A stretch of DNA of 64,000 nt from Brevibacterium oceani (GTDB lineage: Bacteria; Actinomycetota; Actinomycetes; Actinomycetales; Brevibacteriaceae), in assembly GCF_013623835.1 (NCBI RefSeq), contig NZ_JABKDE010000007.1, forward strand, positions 186,001-250,000, written 5' to 3'. The position numbers were made by a program, and so were the translations under genes. How positions within the stretch are numbered: position 1 is the stretch's first letter; each line of letters starts with the position of its first letter. Below, piece after piece: positions 16,948-26,415 of this stretch. Under the pieces are notes generated by a model, which was not told the origin of the DNA, made no database searches, and saw only the letters and a program-made list of their open reading frames with translations.

Positions 16948-18425
16948 GCGACGTCGCAGGCGACTCTGCTGGTGCTGTTCCGGGTCCTGCCGATGTGGAT
17001 CCGCCGCTGACACGCAGCCGCGCCACCGCTCTGGATGCGGCGGTCGGCGCCTATGACATCCGCGGACGGATCCCCGACCAGCTCGATGCGGACATCGTCT
17101 TTTCCCTCGGCTGGGCGACGGCTGTGACGATGTCCGAACTCCACACCAGCGCCGAGGTGGTCATCGGACACGATATGCGTCCGAGCTCGCCCGGCTTCGC
17201 CCGAGCCTTCGCCGCCGGCGTCGAGGCCTCCGGATCGCGGCCGATCCTGCTCGGGCTGTGCTCGACCGATCAGCTCTACTTCGCCTCCGGCATCTTCGAT
17301 GTGCCCGGTGCGATGATCACCGCCAGCCACAACCCCGCCGACTACAACGGCATCAAGATCTGCGGACCCCGAGCCGCAGGCGTCAGCCTCGCCTCGGGAC
17401 TCGGACGGATCAGAGAACTCGCCCCCACGGCTCCTGCTTCGGTCGCCGGGGACGTCGAGGTCGACGAATCCGCCGCGGCACGGATGCGGCAGCGCTATGC
17501 GGCCCGCATCCGCGAACTCACCCGCGTCGGCGAGGTGACGGGACTGAGGATCGTCCTCGATGCGGGCAACGGCATGGCCGGGCGCCTCCTCGGTGAGGTC
17601 TTCGGCACGGACGCGGGAGCCGCCTCGGTGCCCTTCGACGTGATCGGACTGTTCACCGAACTCGACGGCACGTTCCCCAACCACGAGGCGAACCCGCTCA
17701 AACCCGAGAACCTCGTCGATGCGGCACGCAAGGTCGTCGAGACCGGAGCCGACCTCGGACTCGTCTTCGACGGGGACGCCGACCGGTGCTTCTTCATCGA
17801 CGAGACGGGAGTGACGATGTCGGCCTCGGCCGTCGGCGCGCTCGTCGCCGAACGCGAGATCGTCCGAGCCAGAGCGGCCGGAGTCGCGGAACCGACCGTC
17901 ATCCACAACCTCATCACCTCCCGCAGCGTGGCCGAGACCATCACAGCTGCCGGAGGGCGGGCCCTGCGGTCGAAGGTCGGGCATTCGGGCATCAAGACAC
18001 TCATGCGAGAGACCGGAGCGGTCTTCGCGTGTGAGCATTCCGCACACTTCTACTTCGACGAATTCTTCGGTGCGGACTCGGGCATGCTCGCCGCCTGCCA
18101 CCTCATCGCCGCCCTCGCCGAATCGGACGCGCCGGCCTCACAGCTCGTCGACTCCTACGACCGGTTCTTCCAGTCCGGAGAGATCAACTTCACCGTCGCC
18201 GACCCCGACGCAGTGCTCGCCGACTTCGCCGCACATGCGGAGGACTTTCCCCCCAACACCGTCGACGACCTCGACGGAATCGGCCTGCAGGGCGAGGACT
18301 GGTGGGTCAACCTGCGCAAGTCGAACACCGAGCCCCTGGTCAGACTCAACGTCGAAGCCGCGAGTGAGGCGCACATGCGAGCACTGACTCGCCGGGCCGA
18401 AGACTTCGTCGTCGCTCGGGCCTGA
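16944..18425 (+). CDS. manB: Phosphomannomutase/phosphoglucomutase
   Basis: Alpha-D-phosphohexomutase that converts mannose-6-phosphate to mannose-1-phosphate (or the glucose equivalents) for GDP-mannose and envelope glycans. The 493-residue protein shows the four family sites: the catalytic phosphoserine in TASHNPADYNGIK, the magnesium loop FDGDADRCFF, the sugar-binding EHSAHFYF and the phosphate-binding RKSNTEPLVRLNVE. About 30 residues precede the usual start at AVGAYDIRG. Together with manA it completes the route from fructose-6-phosphate to mannose-1-phosphate. Confidence 0.93.
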   Translation: MSDVAGDSAGAVPGPADVDPPLTRSRATALDAAVGAYDIRGRIPDQLDADIVFSLGWATAVTMSELHTSAEVVIGHDMRPSSPGFARAFAAGVEASGSRPILLGLCSTDQLYFASGIFDVPGAMITASHNPADYNGIKICGPRAAGVSLASGLGRIRELAPTAPASVAGDVEVDESAAARMRQRYAARIRELTRVGEVTGLRIVLDAGNGMAGRLLGEVFGTDAGAASVPFDVIGLFTELDGTFPNHEANPLKPENLVDAARKVVETGADLGLVFDGDADRCFFIDETGVTMSASAVGALVAEREIVRARAAGVAEPTVIHNLITSRSVAETITAAGGRALRSKVGHSGIKTLMRETGAVFACEHSAHFYFDEFFGADSGMLAACHLIAALAESDAPASQLVDSYDRFFQSGEINFTVADPDAVLADFAAHAEDFPPNTVDDLDGIGLQGEDWWVNLRKSNTEPLVRLNVEAASEAHMRALTRRAEDFVVARA

Positions 18426-18570
18426 ACCGGCCGCGGCCGGTCTGTCCGGGCTGTCAGCCGAGCAGGCGTGAGTGCGTTCGGCCTGTCCGCGGACCGGGCG
18501 GGATGAGACAGGCTCGCTGCTCGGGCCATAGACTCGGGGACGATCCGACTGTCCGCCGTATGGAGGTACC

Positions 18571-20031
18571 GTGCTCGATTCCACCGACTTCAAGGTCGCC
18601 GATCTGTCTCTCGCCGAGGCCGGTCGCCACCAGATCCGACTCGCCGAACGGGAGATGCCGGGGCTGATGGCCCTGCGTGAGGAGTTCGCCTCGAGCGCAC
18701 CGCTGGCCGGTGCCCGCATCGCCGGCAGCCTGCACATGACCGTGCAGACCGCGGTTCTCATCGAGACCCTCGTCGCGCTCGGAGCCGAGGTCCGGTGGGC
18801 CAGCTGCAACATCTTCTCCACTCAGGACGGGGCTGCGGCCGCTGTAGTCGTCGGCTCCGGCTCCCCTGAAGCTCCTGCTGGAGTGCCGGTCTTCGCGTGG
18901 AAGGGCGAGACGCTCGAGGAGTATTGGTGGGCCGCGGACAGGATCTTCGACTTCGAAGACGGACCGAACCTCATCCTCGACGACGGCGGCGACGCGACCA
19001 TGTACGTGCTCAAGGGCACCGAGTTCGAGGCCGCCGGGGGAGTGCCCACCGCCGCCGATGACGATCCCGAGGAGTTCAAGGTCCTGCTGACCAAGATCGC
19101 TTCCGCCATCGAATCCGCCCCCGGTCGCTTCGCCCGTCTCGCCGCAGGAATCAAAGGAGTGAGCGAGGAGACGACGACCGGAGTCAACCGCCTCTACCGC
19201 CTCGCCGAACAGGGGGCACTGCCGTTCCCCGCGATCAACGTCAACGACTCCGTGACGAAGTCGAAGTTCGACAACCGCTACGGCATCCGCCATTCGCTTC
19301 CCGACGGCCTCAACCGCGCCACCGACGTCCTCATCGGCGGTAAGATCGCCGTCGTCGTCGGCTACGGCGACGTAGGCAAGGGCGCCGCGGAGGCGCTGCG
19401 AGGTCAGGGTGCGCGTGTCATCGTCACCGAGATCGACCCGATCTGTGCGCTGCAGGCGACGATGGACGGCTACCAGGTCTCCCACCTCGCCGAGGTGGCC
19501 CCGCAGGCGGACATCATCATCACCACGACTGGAAACACCCGGGTCGTGGGTGTCGAGGTGCTCCAGACGCTCAAGCCCGGAGCCATCGTCGGCAACGTCG
19601 GCCACTTCGACGACGAGATCGACCTGGCCGGTCTCTCACGTCTGCCCGGTGTGGAGAAGATCGAGATCAAGCCGCAGGTCCACGAGTGGTCCGTCCCGGT
19701 GCCTGCCGAGGCCGGACTCGACCGGGAGCGCACAGACTTCCTCGTCCTCTCCGAAGGCCGTCTGCTCAACCTCGGCAATGCCACCGGACATCCCTCGTTC
19801 GTCATGAGTGCCTCGTTCGCCAACCAGGTGCTCGCACAGATCGAACTGTGGACCGCCCACGAACGCTATGACGATGCGGTGCACAGGCTGGCCAAGGAAC
19901 TCGACGAGAAGGTCGCGCGACTGCACCTGCCGGCGCTCGGGGCCCAACTGTCCGAGCTGACGAAGGAACAGGCCGAATACATCGGAGTGGACGTCGCCGG
20001 GCCCTACAAGCCCGACCACTACCGGTACTGA
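18571..20031 (+). CDS. ahcY: S-adenosylhomocysteine hydrolase
   Basis: NAD-dependent enzyme that hydrolyses S-adenosylhomocysteine to adenosine and homocysteine, removing the product inhibitor of methylation. The 486-residue protein has the substrate-binding N-terminus ([15 protein letters not shown]), the [12 protein letters not shown] segment with catalytic Lys and Asp, the NAD-binding motif [18 protein letters not shown], and the C-terminal PDHYRY common to the family. GTG is preceded by GGAGGT. No SAH riboswitch is recognisable in the 145-bp leader, although that leader begins with a perfect palindrome (18426-18441). Confidence 0.96.
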   Translation: MLDSTDFKVADLSLAEAGRHQIRLAEREMPGLMALREEFASSAPLAGARIAGSLHMTVQTAVLIETLVALGAEVRWASCNIFSTQDGAAAAVVVGSGSPEAPAGVPVFAWKGETLEEYWWAADRIFDFEDGPNLILDDGGDATMYVLKGTEFEAAGGVPTAADDDPEEFKVLLTKIASAIESAPGRFARLAAGIKGVSEETTTGVNRLYRLAEQGALPFPAINVNDSVTKSKFDNRYGIRHSLPDGLNRATDVLIGGKIAVVVGYGDVGKGAAEALRGQGARVIVTEIDPICALQATMDGYQVSHLAEVAPQADIIITTTGNTRVVGVEVLQTLKPGAIVGNVGHFDDEIDLAGLSRLPGVEKIEIKPQVHEWSVPVPAEAGLDRERTDFLVLSEGRLLNLGNATGHPSFVMSASFANQVLAQIELWTAHERYDDAVHRLAKELDEKVARLHLPALGAQLSELTKEQAEYIGVDVAGPYKPDHYRY

Positions 20032-20055
20032 GCAGCTTCGTCGACCGGTGTCGCC

Positions 20056-20140
20056 GGCTCAGCGTTCCTGCAGGCTCAGCGTCCCCGCAAGGCTCAGCGT
20101 CCGTGCAAGGCTCAGCGTCCGTGCAGGCTCAGTCCGTGAG
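20056..20140. repeat. 17-18-bp tandem repeat spanning the end of the RDD gene
   Basis: Four copies of GGCTCAGCGTCCGTGCA(A) with small changes (20056, 20073, 20091, 20109) and a degenerate fifth copy (20126) fill the gap between convergent ahcY and the RDD gene. They include the RDD stop codon. The array contains no clear terminator stem. Confidence 0.8.
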
Positions 20141-20936
20141 GGAGGACGTCGACTCCGGCGCGGAATGACTCCGCCCTGGCCGACCGTGCCCTGGCCTGCT
20201 CGACCTCCGCGATGCGCTGGCGGTGGATGATCGCCGAGAGGAACTGCTCGGGGAACGTCCCCTCGGGTGGGGCCGGAGCGACATACGGATTGAGCTCGGT
20301 GGCGAGCTCGATCGCCCTCTGCCACCGGGACTCCTGCCCGAGCTTCGGCGCCATTGCGAGGAACTGGATGATGCGACGGTGGAGGCCGTCGGGCAGCCCG
20401 GAGACATCCGTGCGTGCCAGCCAGTCATGCAGCTGCGGGGCGACATGGGTCTGCACCGGCGGAACGGGCGCACTGCGCTCACTGACCGCCAGCGTCCCGG
20501 CCAGGTAGTCGCCGAGGCGCTTCGCCTGCGGGGACACGAGCCCGGACAGGGCGGCGATCCCACCGCCGGTGGAGACGACCTCGAAGGGCCACAGCAGAGC
20601 CCGGATGAAGGAATGGCGGATCCGCACGGCCCCGCCGTCGTCGCGGACGATCCGCAGCCCGAGGATGAGCTTGCCGAGCGAACGCCCGCGGCTGAGGACC
20701 TCGACGAGCATCGGCAGCAGCACGAACACGCCGATGCTCATCACCGTCATCACCGAGCCCAGCAGCAGCCCGTTGAGCTCAGCGGTGCTGATCAGGAGCC
20801 AGAACATCGCGATGAGCAGACCGATGTCGACGAGCGTGTAGACGATGTAGTCGATCAGGCAGCTGAGTGCCCTCGCCGCCAGCGCGGCGGGCTGGACGCT
20901 GAGTTCGACGGCTTCGCCGGTGACCAGAGTACTCAC
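20112..20936 (-). CDS. RDD family membrane protein
   Basis: A 274-residue inner-membrane protein. Residues 1-170 contain the RDD domain: ARALSCLIDYIVYTL with the family Arg/Asp positions, two or three long hydrophobic segments, and RGRSLGKLILGLRIVRDDGG. A C-terminal cytosolic part follows. RDD proteins are often transport-related or ion-sensitive membrane proteins, but the role here is unknown. Its partner genes (SpoIIM, DUF58, MoxR) form a widely conserved actinobacterial neighbourhood. The GTG start has a CAAGAT box 6 nt upstream and no ribosome-binding site. The stop lies inside a tandem repeat. Confidence 0.82.
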   Translation of the reverse strand: MSTLVTGEAVELSVQPAALAARALSCLIDYIVYTLVDIGLLIAMFWLLISTAELNGLLLGSVMTVMSIGVFVLLPMLVEVLSRGRSLGKLILGLRIVRDDGGAVRIRHSFIRALLWPFEVVSTGGGIAALSGLVSPQAKRLGDYLAGTLAVSERSAPVPPVQTHVAPQLHDWLARTDVSGLPDGLHRRIIQFLAMAPKLGQESRWQRAIELATELNPYVAPAPPEGTFPEQFLSAIIHRQRIAEVEQARARSARAESFRAGVDVLPHGLSLHGR

Positions 20937-20942
20937 CCGACC

Positions 20943-20948
20943 ATCTTG
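20943..20948 (-). promoter_or_regulatory. Predicted -10 box of a leaderless promoter (RDD gene)
   Basis: On the minus strand CAAGAT is followed by GGTCGG and the GTG start. The 64-bp gap also holds the opposing SpoIIM promoter. Confidence 0.35.
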
Positions 20949-20988
20949 TCATATCTCGGCGGCCGCATGTGCGGTCCGGGGACTCCGT

Positions 20989-20994
20989 TAGGGT
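20989..20994 (+). promoter_or_regulatory. Predicted -10 box of a leaderless promoter (SpoIIM gene)
   Basis: TAGGGT, then TGAGGC, then the ATG at 21001. The GAGG is too close to the ATG to serve as a normal ribosome-binding site. The same TGAGGC-ATG context follows the -10 box of the AI-2E transporter gene at 57530. Confidence 0.45.
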
Positions 20995-21000
20995 TGAGGC

Positions 21001-21999
21001 ATGGACCCGAACCTTCTGGCCGAGCTGCACGGCAACGAGTGGCAGGAGCTGGCGGGGCTGGCGAAGAAGAACACGCTGAGCCCGGACCAGACGAGACGGT
21101 TCCTCGACCTCTACCGTGCCGCGTCGAAGGATCTGTCGCGGATCATGACCGTCGCACCGGACTCACTCGAGGCCGCACGGCTCTCGGCGATCGTCCACCG
21201 CTCGCGCAACCACCTCTCCGCGGTTCCCAGCGGGGGACTGTCCGGGCTGTCGCGGTTCTTCGTCGTCAGCCTTCCGCTCTCGCTCTATCGGCTCCGGTGG
21301 GACTTCGCCATCGTCGCACTGTCGTTCCTCGCGGTCGCCGTCGTGTCGGGGATCTGGGCGGGCACACACCCGGAAGTGCTCGAGACCTTCGGTGATCGGC
21401 AGTTCCGCCGCCAGTTCGCCGAACACGACTTCGTCGACTACTACAAGGAGAACCCGGACGGCTTCTTCGCCGTGGGGGTGTGGACGAACAACGCCTGGAT
21501 CGCCGTCCAGTTCGTGCTGCTGGGGATCACCGGCGTCTACGTCGTCGCCGGACTGTTCTCCAACGCCGTCAACGTCGGATTCTCCGGGGCGATGATGTTC
21601 GAGTTCGATCGAGCCTCCGACTTCTTCCTCTACATCCTGCCCCACGGCATCCCGGAGATCAGCTGCATCATCCTCGCCGCCGCGGCCGGTCTCCGCCTCT
21701 TCTTCGCCTGGGTCGTGCCGGGACCCAGACCGCGTCGGGACAAGCTCACCGCCGAGGCCAGATCGCTGCTCATCGTCGCCGGCGGGCTCGTGCTGCTGCT
21801 GTTCGGCTCGGGCATCATCGAAGGCTTCGTCACCCCGAATCCGATTCCCCCGGCGCTCAAGATCACCATCGGCGTGCTCTACACGGCAGCCGTCGTCGTC
21901 TACGCCTGGCACTTCGGCAGACGCGCGGCCCGGGCGGGGCTGAGCGCCGATCTCGACGCGCATCAGGCGGGATACTCCGTCATCTCCACCGACCGCTGA
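21001..21999 (+). CDS. Stage II sporulation protein M (SpoIIM) family membrane protein
   Basis: A 332-residue polytopic membrane protein of the SpoIIM/DUF95 family. A soluble N-terminus of about 95 residues precedes five or so helices. The conserved region FSNAVNVGFSGAMMFEF and LPHGIPEISCIILAAAAGLRLF carries the typical PHG-x-PE motif. The organism shows no sign of sporulation, so the protein probably has the general membrane role seen in other non-sporulating actinobacteria, where it sits next to RDD and MoxR genes. It is divergent from RDD and convergent with DUF58; only 5 bp separate the two stop codons, with no terminator between them. Confidence 0.85.
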   Translation: MDPNLLAELHGNEWQELAGLAKKNTLSPDQTRRFLDLYRAASKDLSRIMTVAPDSLEAARLSAIVHRSRNHLSAVPSGGLSGLSRFFVVSLPLSLYRLRWDFAIVALSFLAVAVVSGIWAGTHPEVLETFGDRQFRRQFAEHDFVDYYKENPDGFFAVGVWTNNAWIAVQFVLLGITGVYVVAGLFSNAVNVGFSGAMMFEFDRASDFFLYILPHGIPEISCIILAAAAGLRLFFAWVVPGPRPRRDKLTAEARSLLIVAGGLVLLLFGSGIIEGFVTPNPIPPALKITIGVLYTAAVVVYAWHFGRRAARAGLSADLDAHQAGYSVISTDR

Positions 22000-22004
22000 G
22001 CAGT

Positions 22005-23291
22005 TCAGAGTCCGCCGGCGACCTTGAGCCGAATGTAGAGATCGGCCAGCGCCCCGGGCAGCTGCTCGGGCAGCGCCTGGACAGAGGAGATGCCGAGTCC
22101 ACGCAGACGCGTGCGCAGAGATGCCTGCCGCAGCTGTTCCTCTTCGGCAGCGGCTGCGGTGAAGATCGCGTCGGCATCTCCTCGTGATTGCGTGAGCTCC
22201 TGGAGGGAGGGATCCTCCACCCCGGCGATGACCACCCGGTGGTGCGAGGTCAGCGTGGGCAGGATGGGCAGGATGTCATCGGCGATGGTGGCTTCGTCGA
22301 ACTCGGTTACCAGGACGACGAGGGCCTGCTGGCGCGAGGTCTGGAGCACGGCCGAGGCGATCGTCTCCCAGTTCGCGTCGTAGAGCTCGGGATCCACCGG
22401 GGCCAGGGCCACCGACAGATCATGGACGGGATCATGGGCCTGCCGGCTCGAGGCCACGGCCCGCACGCGTGCGTCGGCGACGATGACGTCGACGCGGTCC
22501 CCGGCCCCGGTGGCCAGGGCGGTGAGGAGGAGAGACGCTTCGAGAGCCGCATCGAAGACCGTTCCCTCACCGCAGCGGCGAGCCGCGAAACGAGAGGAGT
22601 CGACGACGATGATGACCCGGCGGTCCTTCTCCGGACGCCACGTCTTGACCACGAGGTCCTGGGCGCGGGCGCTGGCCCGCCAGTCGATGGAGCGCACATC
22701 GTCACCGTCGACATAGTCGCGCAGCGAATCGAACTCGGTGCCCATTCCGCGGATCATCACCGCGGAACGGCCCTCGAGTTCGCGCAGCTTCTGCGTCTTC
22801 GACGGCAGCTCCCGGCGGGACACGAACGGCGGGAGCACACGGATTGCGGCGGGCACCTCGATGCTCTTCTGCCGAGCGATGAGGCCGATCACGCTGGACG
22901 AGCGCACAGTCACCAGATCAGCGGTCAGCGCACCGCGTCGGCGCGGGTGGAGTTCGATGCGCACCTGCTTCTCGGCACCGGGGTCGAGGACATGGCGTGA
23001 GCGGGTCCGCACGGCGCCGGCGCTCGGCGGCCAGGCATCGCGGACGTCGACGCGCATGCGGCGGGTCGAATCGTTGATGAGGCTGAGCGTGCTGTGCGTG
23101 TCATCGCCGAGGCGGACCATCGGTCCGGGGGTCCGCTGCAGGGACAGCCCGTGGGCGCGGGGGACGAGGAAGAAGTCGACCACCGCGGCCGCGATGATCA
23201 CGCCGGCGACGATCAGCGCCGTCGGCCACCCGGGCACGAGCATGACGGGAACGAGCCCGACGAGGGTGAGCAGGAACAGCCGGGCAGTCAT
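22005..23291 (-). CDS. DUF58 domain protein (MoxR-associated, vWA-like)
   Basis: A 428-residue protein with two short N-terminal membrane helices (about residues 5-45). The DUF58 signature GTEFDSLRDYVDGDDVRSIDWRASAR appears in full near residues 180-210. A vWA-like domain follows, in which VDSSR replaces the usual DxSxS metal site. DUF58 proteins are encoded next to MoxR ATPases and are thought to be chaperone partners that act in complex assembly. The start immediately follows the MoxR stop (TGAATG), so translation is probably coupled. Confidence 0.85.
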   Translation of the reverse strand: MTARLFLLTLVGLVPVMLVPGWPTALIVAGVIIAAAVVDFFLVPRAHGLSLQRTPGPMVRLGDDTHSTLSLINDSTRRMRVDVRDAWPPSAGAVRTRSRHVLDPGAEKQVRIELHPRRRGALTADLVTVRSSSVIGLIARQKSIEVPAAIRVLPPFVSRRELPSKTQKLRELEGRSAVMIRGMGTEFDSLRDYVDGDDVRSIDWRASARAQDLVVKTWRPEKDRRVIIVVDSSRFAARRCGEGTVFDAALEASLLLTALATGAGDRVDVIVADARVRAVASSRQAHDPVHDLSVALAPVDPELYDANWETIASAVLQTSRQQALVVLVTEFDEATIADDILPILPTLTSHHRVVIAGVEDPSLQELTQSRGDADAIFTAAAAEEEQLRQASLRTRLRGLGISSVQALPEQLPGALADLYIRLKVAGGL

Positions 23292-24362
23292 TCAGCGCGG
23301 CACTTCCGTGGTAGCGAGGATCGAATCGAGGACCTGGGTGACATCGAGCCCGTCCATCTGCGCCTCGGGCCGCAGGATGACCCGGTGTCCCAGTGCCATG
23401 TGCGCGAGCGCCTTGACGTCGTCTGGGGTGACGTAGTTGCGGTCGTTGAGCCAGGCGTGTGCGCGGGCGGCACCGAGGATTCTGGTGGCACCGCGTGGTG
23501 AGACACCGAGTGCCAGCGACGGGGCCTGCCGGGTGGCCCGGGCAAGATCGACGATGTAGGTGATGATCTGCGGGGCGATGTAGATCCCGGAGATGGCTTC
23601 CCTGGCCCGGGAGATGAGTGCGGCATCCGCCACCGGTCGCAGCCCCGCGGCGGCGAGTCTGGCGGAGTCGAAGCCGCGGGCATGGCGGTCGAGGATCTCG
23701 AACTCATGGTCGCGTTCGGGCAGGTCGAGGACGAGCTTGAACAGGAATCGGTCGAGCTGTGCCTCCGGCAGCGGGTACGTGCCCTCGTATTCGACGGGGT
23801 TCTGCGTGGCCGCGACCATGAAGGGATCGGGCAGTCCGCGGGAGCGTCCGCCGACCGAGACCTGATGCTCCTCCATCGCCTCGAGCAGGGCAGACTGCGT
23901 CTTCGGCGGCGTCCGGTTGATCTCGTCGGCGATGAGGACGTTGGTGAACACCGGGCCCGGTCGGAAGGAGAAGTCCGATGCCGAAGCATCGTAGACAAGC
24001 GAGCCGGTGACGTCGCTGGGCATGAGATCGGGGGTGAACTGCACCCGCGAACTGTCGAGGCTGACGGCCGCGGCGAAGCTGCGCACGAGGAGCGTCTTGG
24101 CCACGCCCGGCACTCCTTCGAGGAGGACGTGTCCCCGGCACAGCAGGGCGATGAGCATGCCGGTGATCGCCTGATCCTGACCGACGACGGCCTTGCCGAT
24201 CTCCGCACGCACTCCGTTGAAGGAGTCGCGCAGCGGGTCCGGGCCCGGGGCCGTGAGGGGACCGGTGGGGTTCGGCGCGGCCGTGGGTGGCTGGTCGGCG
24301 GCCGACGGTGCGGGCGTCCGACCGGCCGAAGGTGTCGGTTCTTCGTGTGGCGACTGGGTCAT
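23292..24362 (-). CDS. MoxR-family AAA+ ATPase
   Basis: A 356-residue cytosolic AAA+ ATPase. A Pro/Ala-rich N-terminal tail of about 40 residues precedes the domain. Walker A is EGVPGVAKTLLVRSFA, Walker B is LIADEINRTPPKTQSALLEAM, and RDRHA-type sensor residues and the C-terminal lid follow. MoxR proteins remodel or mature client complexes, typically together with vWA/DUF58 proteins, and the DUF58 gene is directly downstream here. The start overlaps the stop of the DUF4350 gene by four bases. Confidence 0.92.
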   Translation of the reverse strand: MTQSPHEEPTPSAGRTPAPSAADQPPTAAPNPTGPLTAPGPDPLRDSFNGVRAEIGKAVVGQDQAITGMLIALLCRGHVLLEGVPGVAKTLLVRSFAAAVSLDSSRVQFTPDLMPSDVTGSLVYDASASDFSFRPGPVFTNVLIADEINRTPPKTQSALLEAMEEHQVSVGGRSRGLPDPFMVAATQNPVEYEGTYPLPEAQLDRFLFKLVLDLPERDHEFEILDRHARGFDSARLAAAGLRPVADAALISRAREAISGIYIAPQIITYIVDLARATRQAPSLALGVSPRGATRILGAARAHAWLNDRNYVTPDDVKALAHMALGHRVILRPEAQMDGLDVTQVLDSILATTEVPR

Positions 24363-25612
24363 GGGATCTCACTTTCGATCTGGGTGAGCTGATGGACGAG
24401 ATCGGTCAGCTCGGCGTCCGTGTGCACGGTCGCCGAGACGAAGATGTGGTGGAGCGTTCCGGGATCTCGTCCGGTCACCTCGGCGATGCGGGCGATGATC
24501 TGTGAAGCTCCGGTCTCACGACCGAGCGAGAGCCGTTTCGCGATCCGCAGGAGCGCCGCGGTGCGCAGTGTGTGCAGCGCCCCGGCACGGTCGTGGCTGC
24601 GGGCTGACAGTGCCGCCCGGCCGTGGACGGTCTCGACGGCCGGGACGATCACCGGCAGGCGTTCGATCGCGAGTGGTCCGAAGCGCCTGCCGATCACAAG
24701 CAGGAGGACGAGCACGGTGGGTGCGAGCCACAGCACTCCGGCGAGGAACCAGTCGGGCACGAAGTCGATCGTCGAGGGCGGCGGCTCCTCGGAGTCGTCG
24801 AACGTCGGGTAGTACACGACGAGGTGGGCGGTCTCCGAGAGCTGGGAGAGGACGAGGGAGGCATTGCCCTCCTCGTCGATGTGCTCGTTCGTCACCCACT
24901 CGGCATTGCCGATCACGGTCAGCGGAACGTGTCCGTCGGCGTCGGTGATCAGCTGTCCGCGGGCGGAGCCGGGAGCGACCTCGGCGCCGTCGATCTCATC
25001 GACACCGGGACCGGTCAGCGGATAGCACGCGGTGATGCCGTCGGTGCCTTTCTTCGTCTCCGCATATTCGGTCTCCCCGGTGGTCACTGCGCCAGCCGTG
25101 CGTGCACTCGGCAGCGCACAGTCCGGCTGGGACTCCGGATCTGGTGAGGTCAGCGGACTGAGGTTGTCGTTGACGGTGATCCGGTCGGTGAACTCGGCGA
25201 TCGCCGGGCCCGGGTCGATGAGCACCAGGCGGTCGCCGTGGGTGGCCAGCGCGGACTCGACTCCGTCGACGTCCCCGGCCGACATCGCGTCGGCGTTGGT
25301 GGGGACGAGCATGGTGGTGTCGGGCTGCGCTGCGGCGCTGCGGGCTTCCTTGAAGTCCTCGGTGGTCGTGACGTCCACGCCGTGGGCGCGCAGGGTCTCG
25401 ACCATGGCCTTCGTGCCGTCCCTGGCCGTCGAGTCATAGTGCAGCGGAGCTTCGGTCTCGTCATCCGTGGTCATCAGCAGGGTGGCGATGACAGTGATGA
25501 GGATGACGATCGCCGCGGTGATCCACACCCCGGCCGAACGCAGACGTGCCCGCAGGGGTACGCGAGCACTCGAACGGGTGCCGCGGGTGGCCACGTCCAG
25601 CTGCGCGCTCAT
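24359..25612 (-). CDS. DUF4350 domain membrane protein
   Basis: A 417-residue protein with one helix near the N-terminus (about residues 30-50) and a second near 285-305 (FLAGVLWLAPTVLVLLLVIG). The extracytoplasmic region between them contains DUF4350: the segments ETLRAHGVDVTTTEDF and TMLVPTNADAMSAGDV resemble a GATase-like fold. The C-terminal cytosolic part is helical. It belongs to the MoxR module by position and by four-base overlaps with both neighbours. No enzymatic activity is known. Confidence 0.8.
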   Translation of the reverse strand: MSAQLDVATRGTRSSARVPLRARLRSAGVWITAAIVILITVIATLLMTTDDETEAPLHYDSTARDGTKAMVETLRAHGVDVTTTEDFKEARSAAAQPDTTMLVPTNADAMSAGDVDGVESALATHGDRLVLIDPGPAIAEFTDRITVNDNLSPLTSPDPESQPDCALPSARTAGAVTTGETEYAETKKGTDGITACYPLTGPGVDEIDGAEVAPGSARGQLITDADGHVPLTVIGNAEWVTNEHIDEEGNASLVLSQLSETAHLVVYYPTFDDSEEPPPSTIDFVPDWFLAGVLWLAPTVLVLLLVIGRRFGPLAIERLPVIVPAVETVHGRAALSARSHDRAGALHTLRTAALLRIAKRLSLGRETGASQIIARIAEVTGRDPGTLHHIFVSATVHTDAELTDLVHQLTQIESEIP

Positions 25613-26415
25613 GCTCTCGCCTCTTCGACGCGGTCCGATTCCCCGCTGTCGTCGATCATCCGGCCTTCACGGGTATTCCCGTCCGTGTCGGCGGTCCGAC
25701 GATCGTCGCCCTGCCGACGGCGATGCGCGGGCAGGGCGCAGAGCGAGCGGTCGAGGTCGCACAGGTCCTCGTACACGGTCGGCAGGTTCCGGTCGGGACG
25801 GAGGGAGGTGCCTGTCTCGTCGCCGTAGAGGACGTCGTTGAACACCTCGGCGACATTGTGCACGGCGGCGGCATGGTCGGGCAGCGCCGCCTCGGCGTCA
25901 TGGGCGATCTCACTGGCCGTGGCCGAGGATTCGAGGGAGACGATCTGCTTGACCGAAAGCACCGCGAAGATGGCGCGGGATTCGTCGATGACGGCGGCTC
26001 TGTAGTCGCCGGCCGCGGCAGCGCGAGCGGCGCGCTCACGCCAGGGGCCCGGTTCGGGCAGCGAGACGACGGGATCGAACGCCGAGAGCGGCACCCCGGT
26101 GCGGCGCAGACCGACTCTGCGGACGCGCCAGATGATGAGCGCGATGATCCCGGCGAGGGCGAGGACGATGAGGAGCAGCAGCCAGGGCGAGTTCGCGCGC
26201 AGGGCCGCCCCGACGAGGGATTCCCACAGGTCGCTCAGCCACCGGCCGAGCTGTTCGAGCGGTGTGAGGTCGTTCGCCGAGTATTCCGACTTCGACAGTT
26301 CGTGTTCGACCCATTCGCGGCCGGTGCGCCGATCGACGGCAGGTGCGGCTCCGGCGAGGGCGGAGGACAGTGCCGAGGACAGCGCCGTGGTGGGGAGGGC
26401 CGAGGCTGTGATCAT
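25609..26415 (-). CDS. DUF4129 domain membrane protein
   Basis: A 268-residue protein with one clear helix at about residues 78-98 (SPWLLLLIVLALAGIIALII). The DUF4129 region follows, with WRERAARAAAAGDYRAAVIDESRAIFAVL and the LT-xSEIA-like segment LESSATASEIA. ATG at 26415 is chosen because it overlaps the upstream stop (ATGA) and a GAGGAGGAG tract lies just ahead. DUF4129 proteins, sometimes linked to transglutaminase-like domains, occur with MoxR/DUF58 genes; here only the DUF4129 part exists. Role unknown; likely a structural part of the membrane complex served by MoxR. Confidence 0.78.
   Translation of the reverse strand: MITASALPTTALSSALSSALAGAAPAVDRRTGREWVEHELSKSEYSANDLTPLEQLGRWLSDLWESLVGAALRANSPWLLLLIVLALAGIIALIIWRVRRVGLRRTGVPLSAFDPVVSLPEPGPWRERAARAAAAGDYRAAVIDESRAIFAVLSVKQIVSLESSATASEIAHDAEAALPDHAAAVHNVAEVFNDVLYGDETGTSLRPDRNLPTVYEDLCDLDRSLCALPAHRRRQGDDRRTADTDGNTREGRMIDDSGESDRVEEARA

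Noticed and set aside
18426..18570. SAH riboswitch upstream of ahcY
   Set aside because: The conserved core of the SAH riboswitch is not present; only a short palindrome and a normal ribosome-binding site are seen.
20056..20140. Iteron-like origin or attachment site
   Set aside because: Repeats are short, in a convergent gap, with no replication or integrase gene nearby.
21001..21999. Evidence of sporulation from the SpoIIM-like gene
   Set aside because: SpoIIM-family genes are common in non-sporulating actinobacteria and no other sporulation gene is present.
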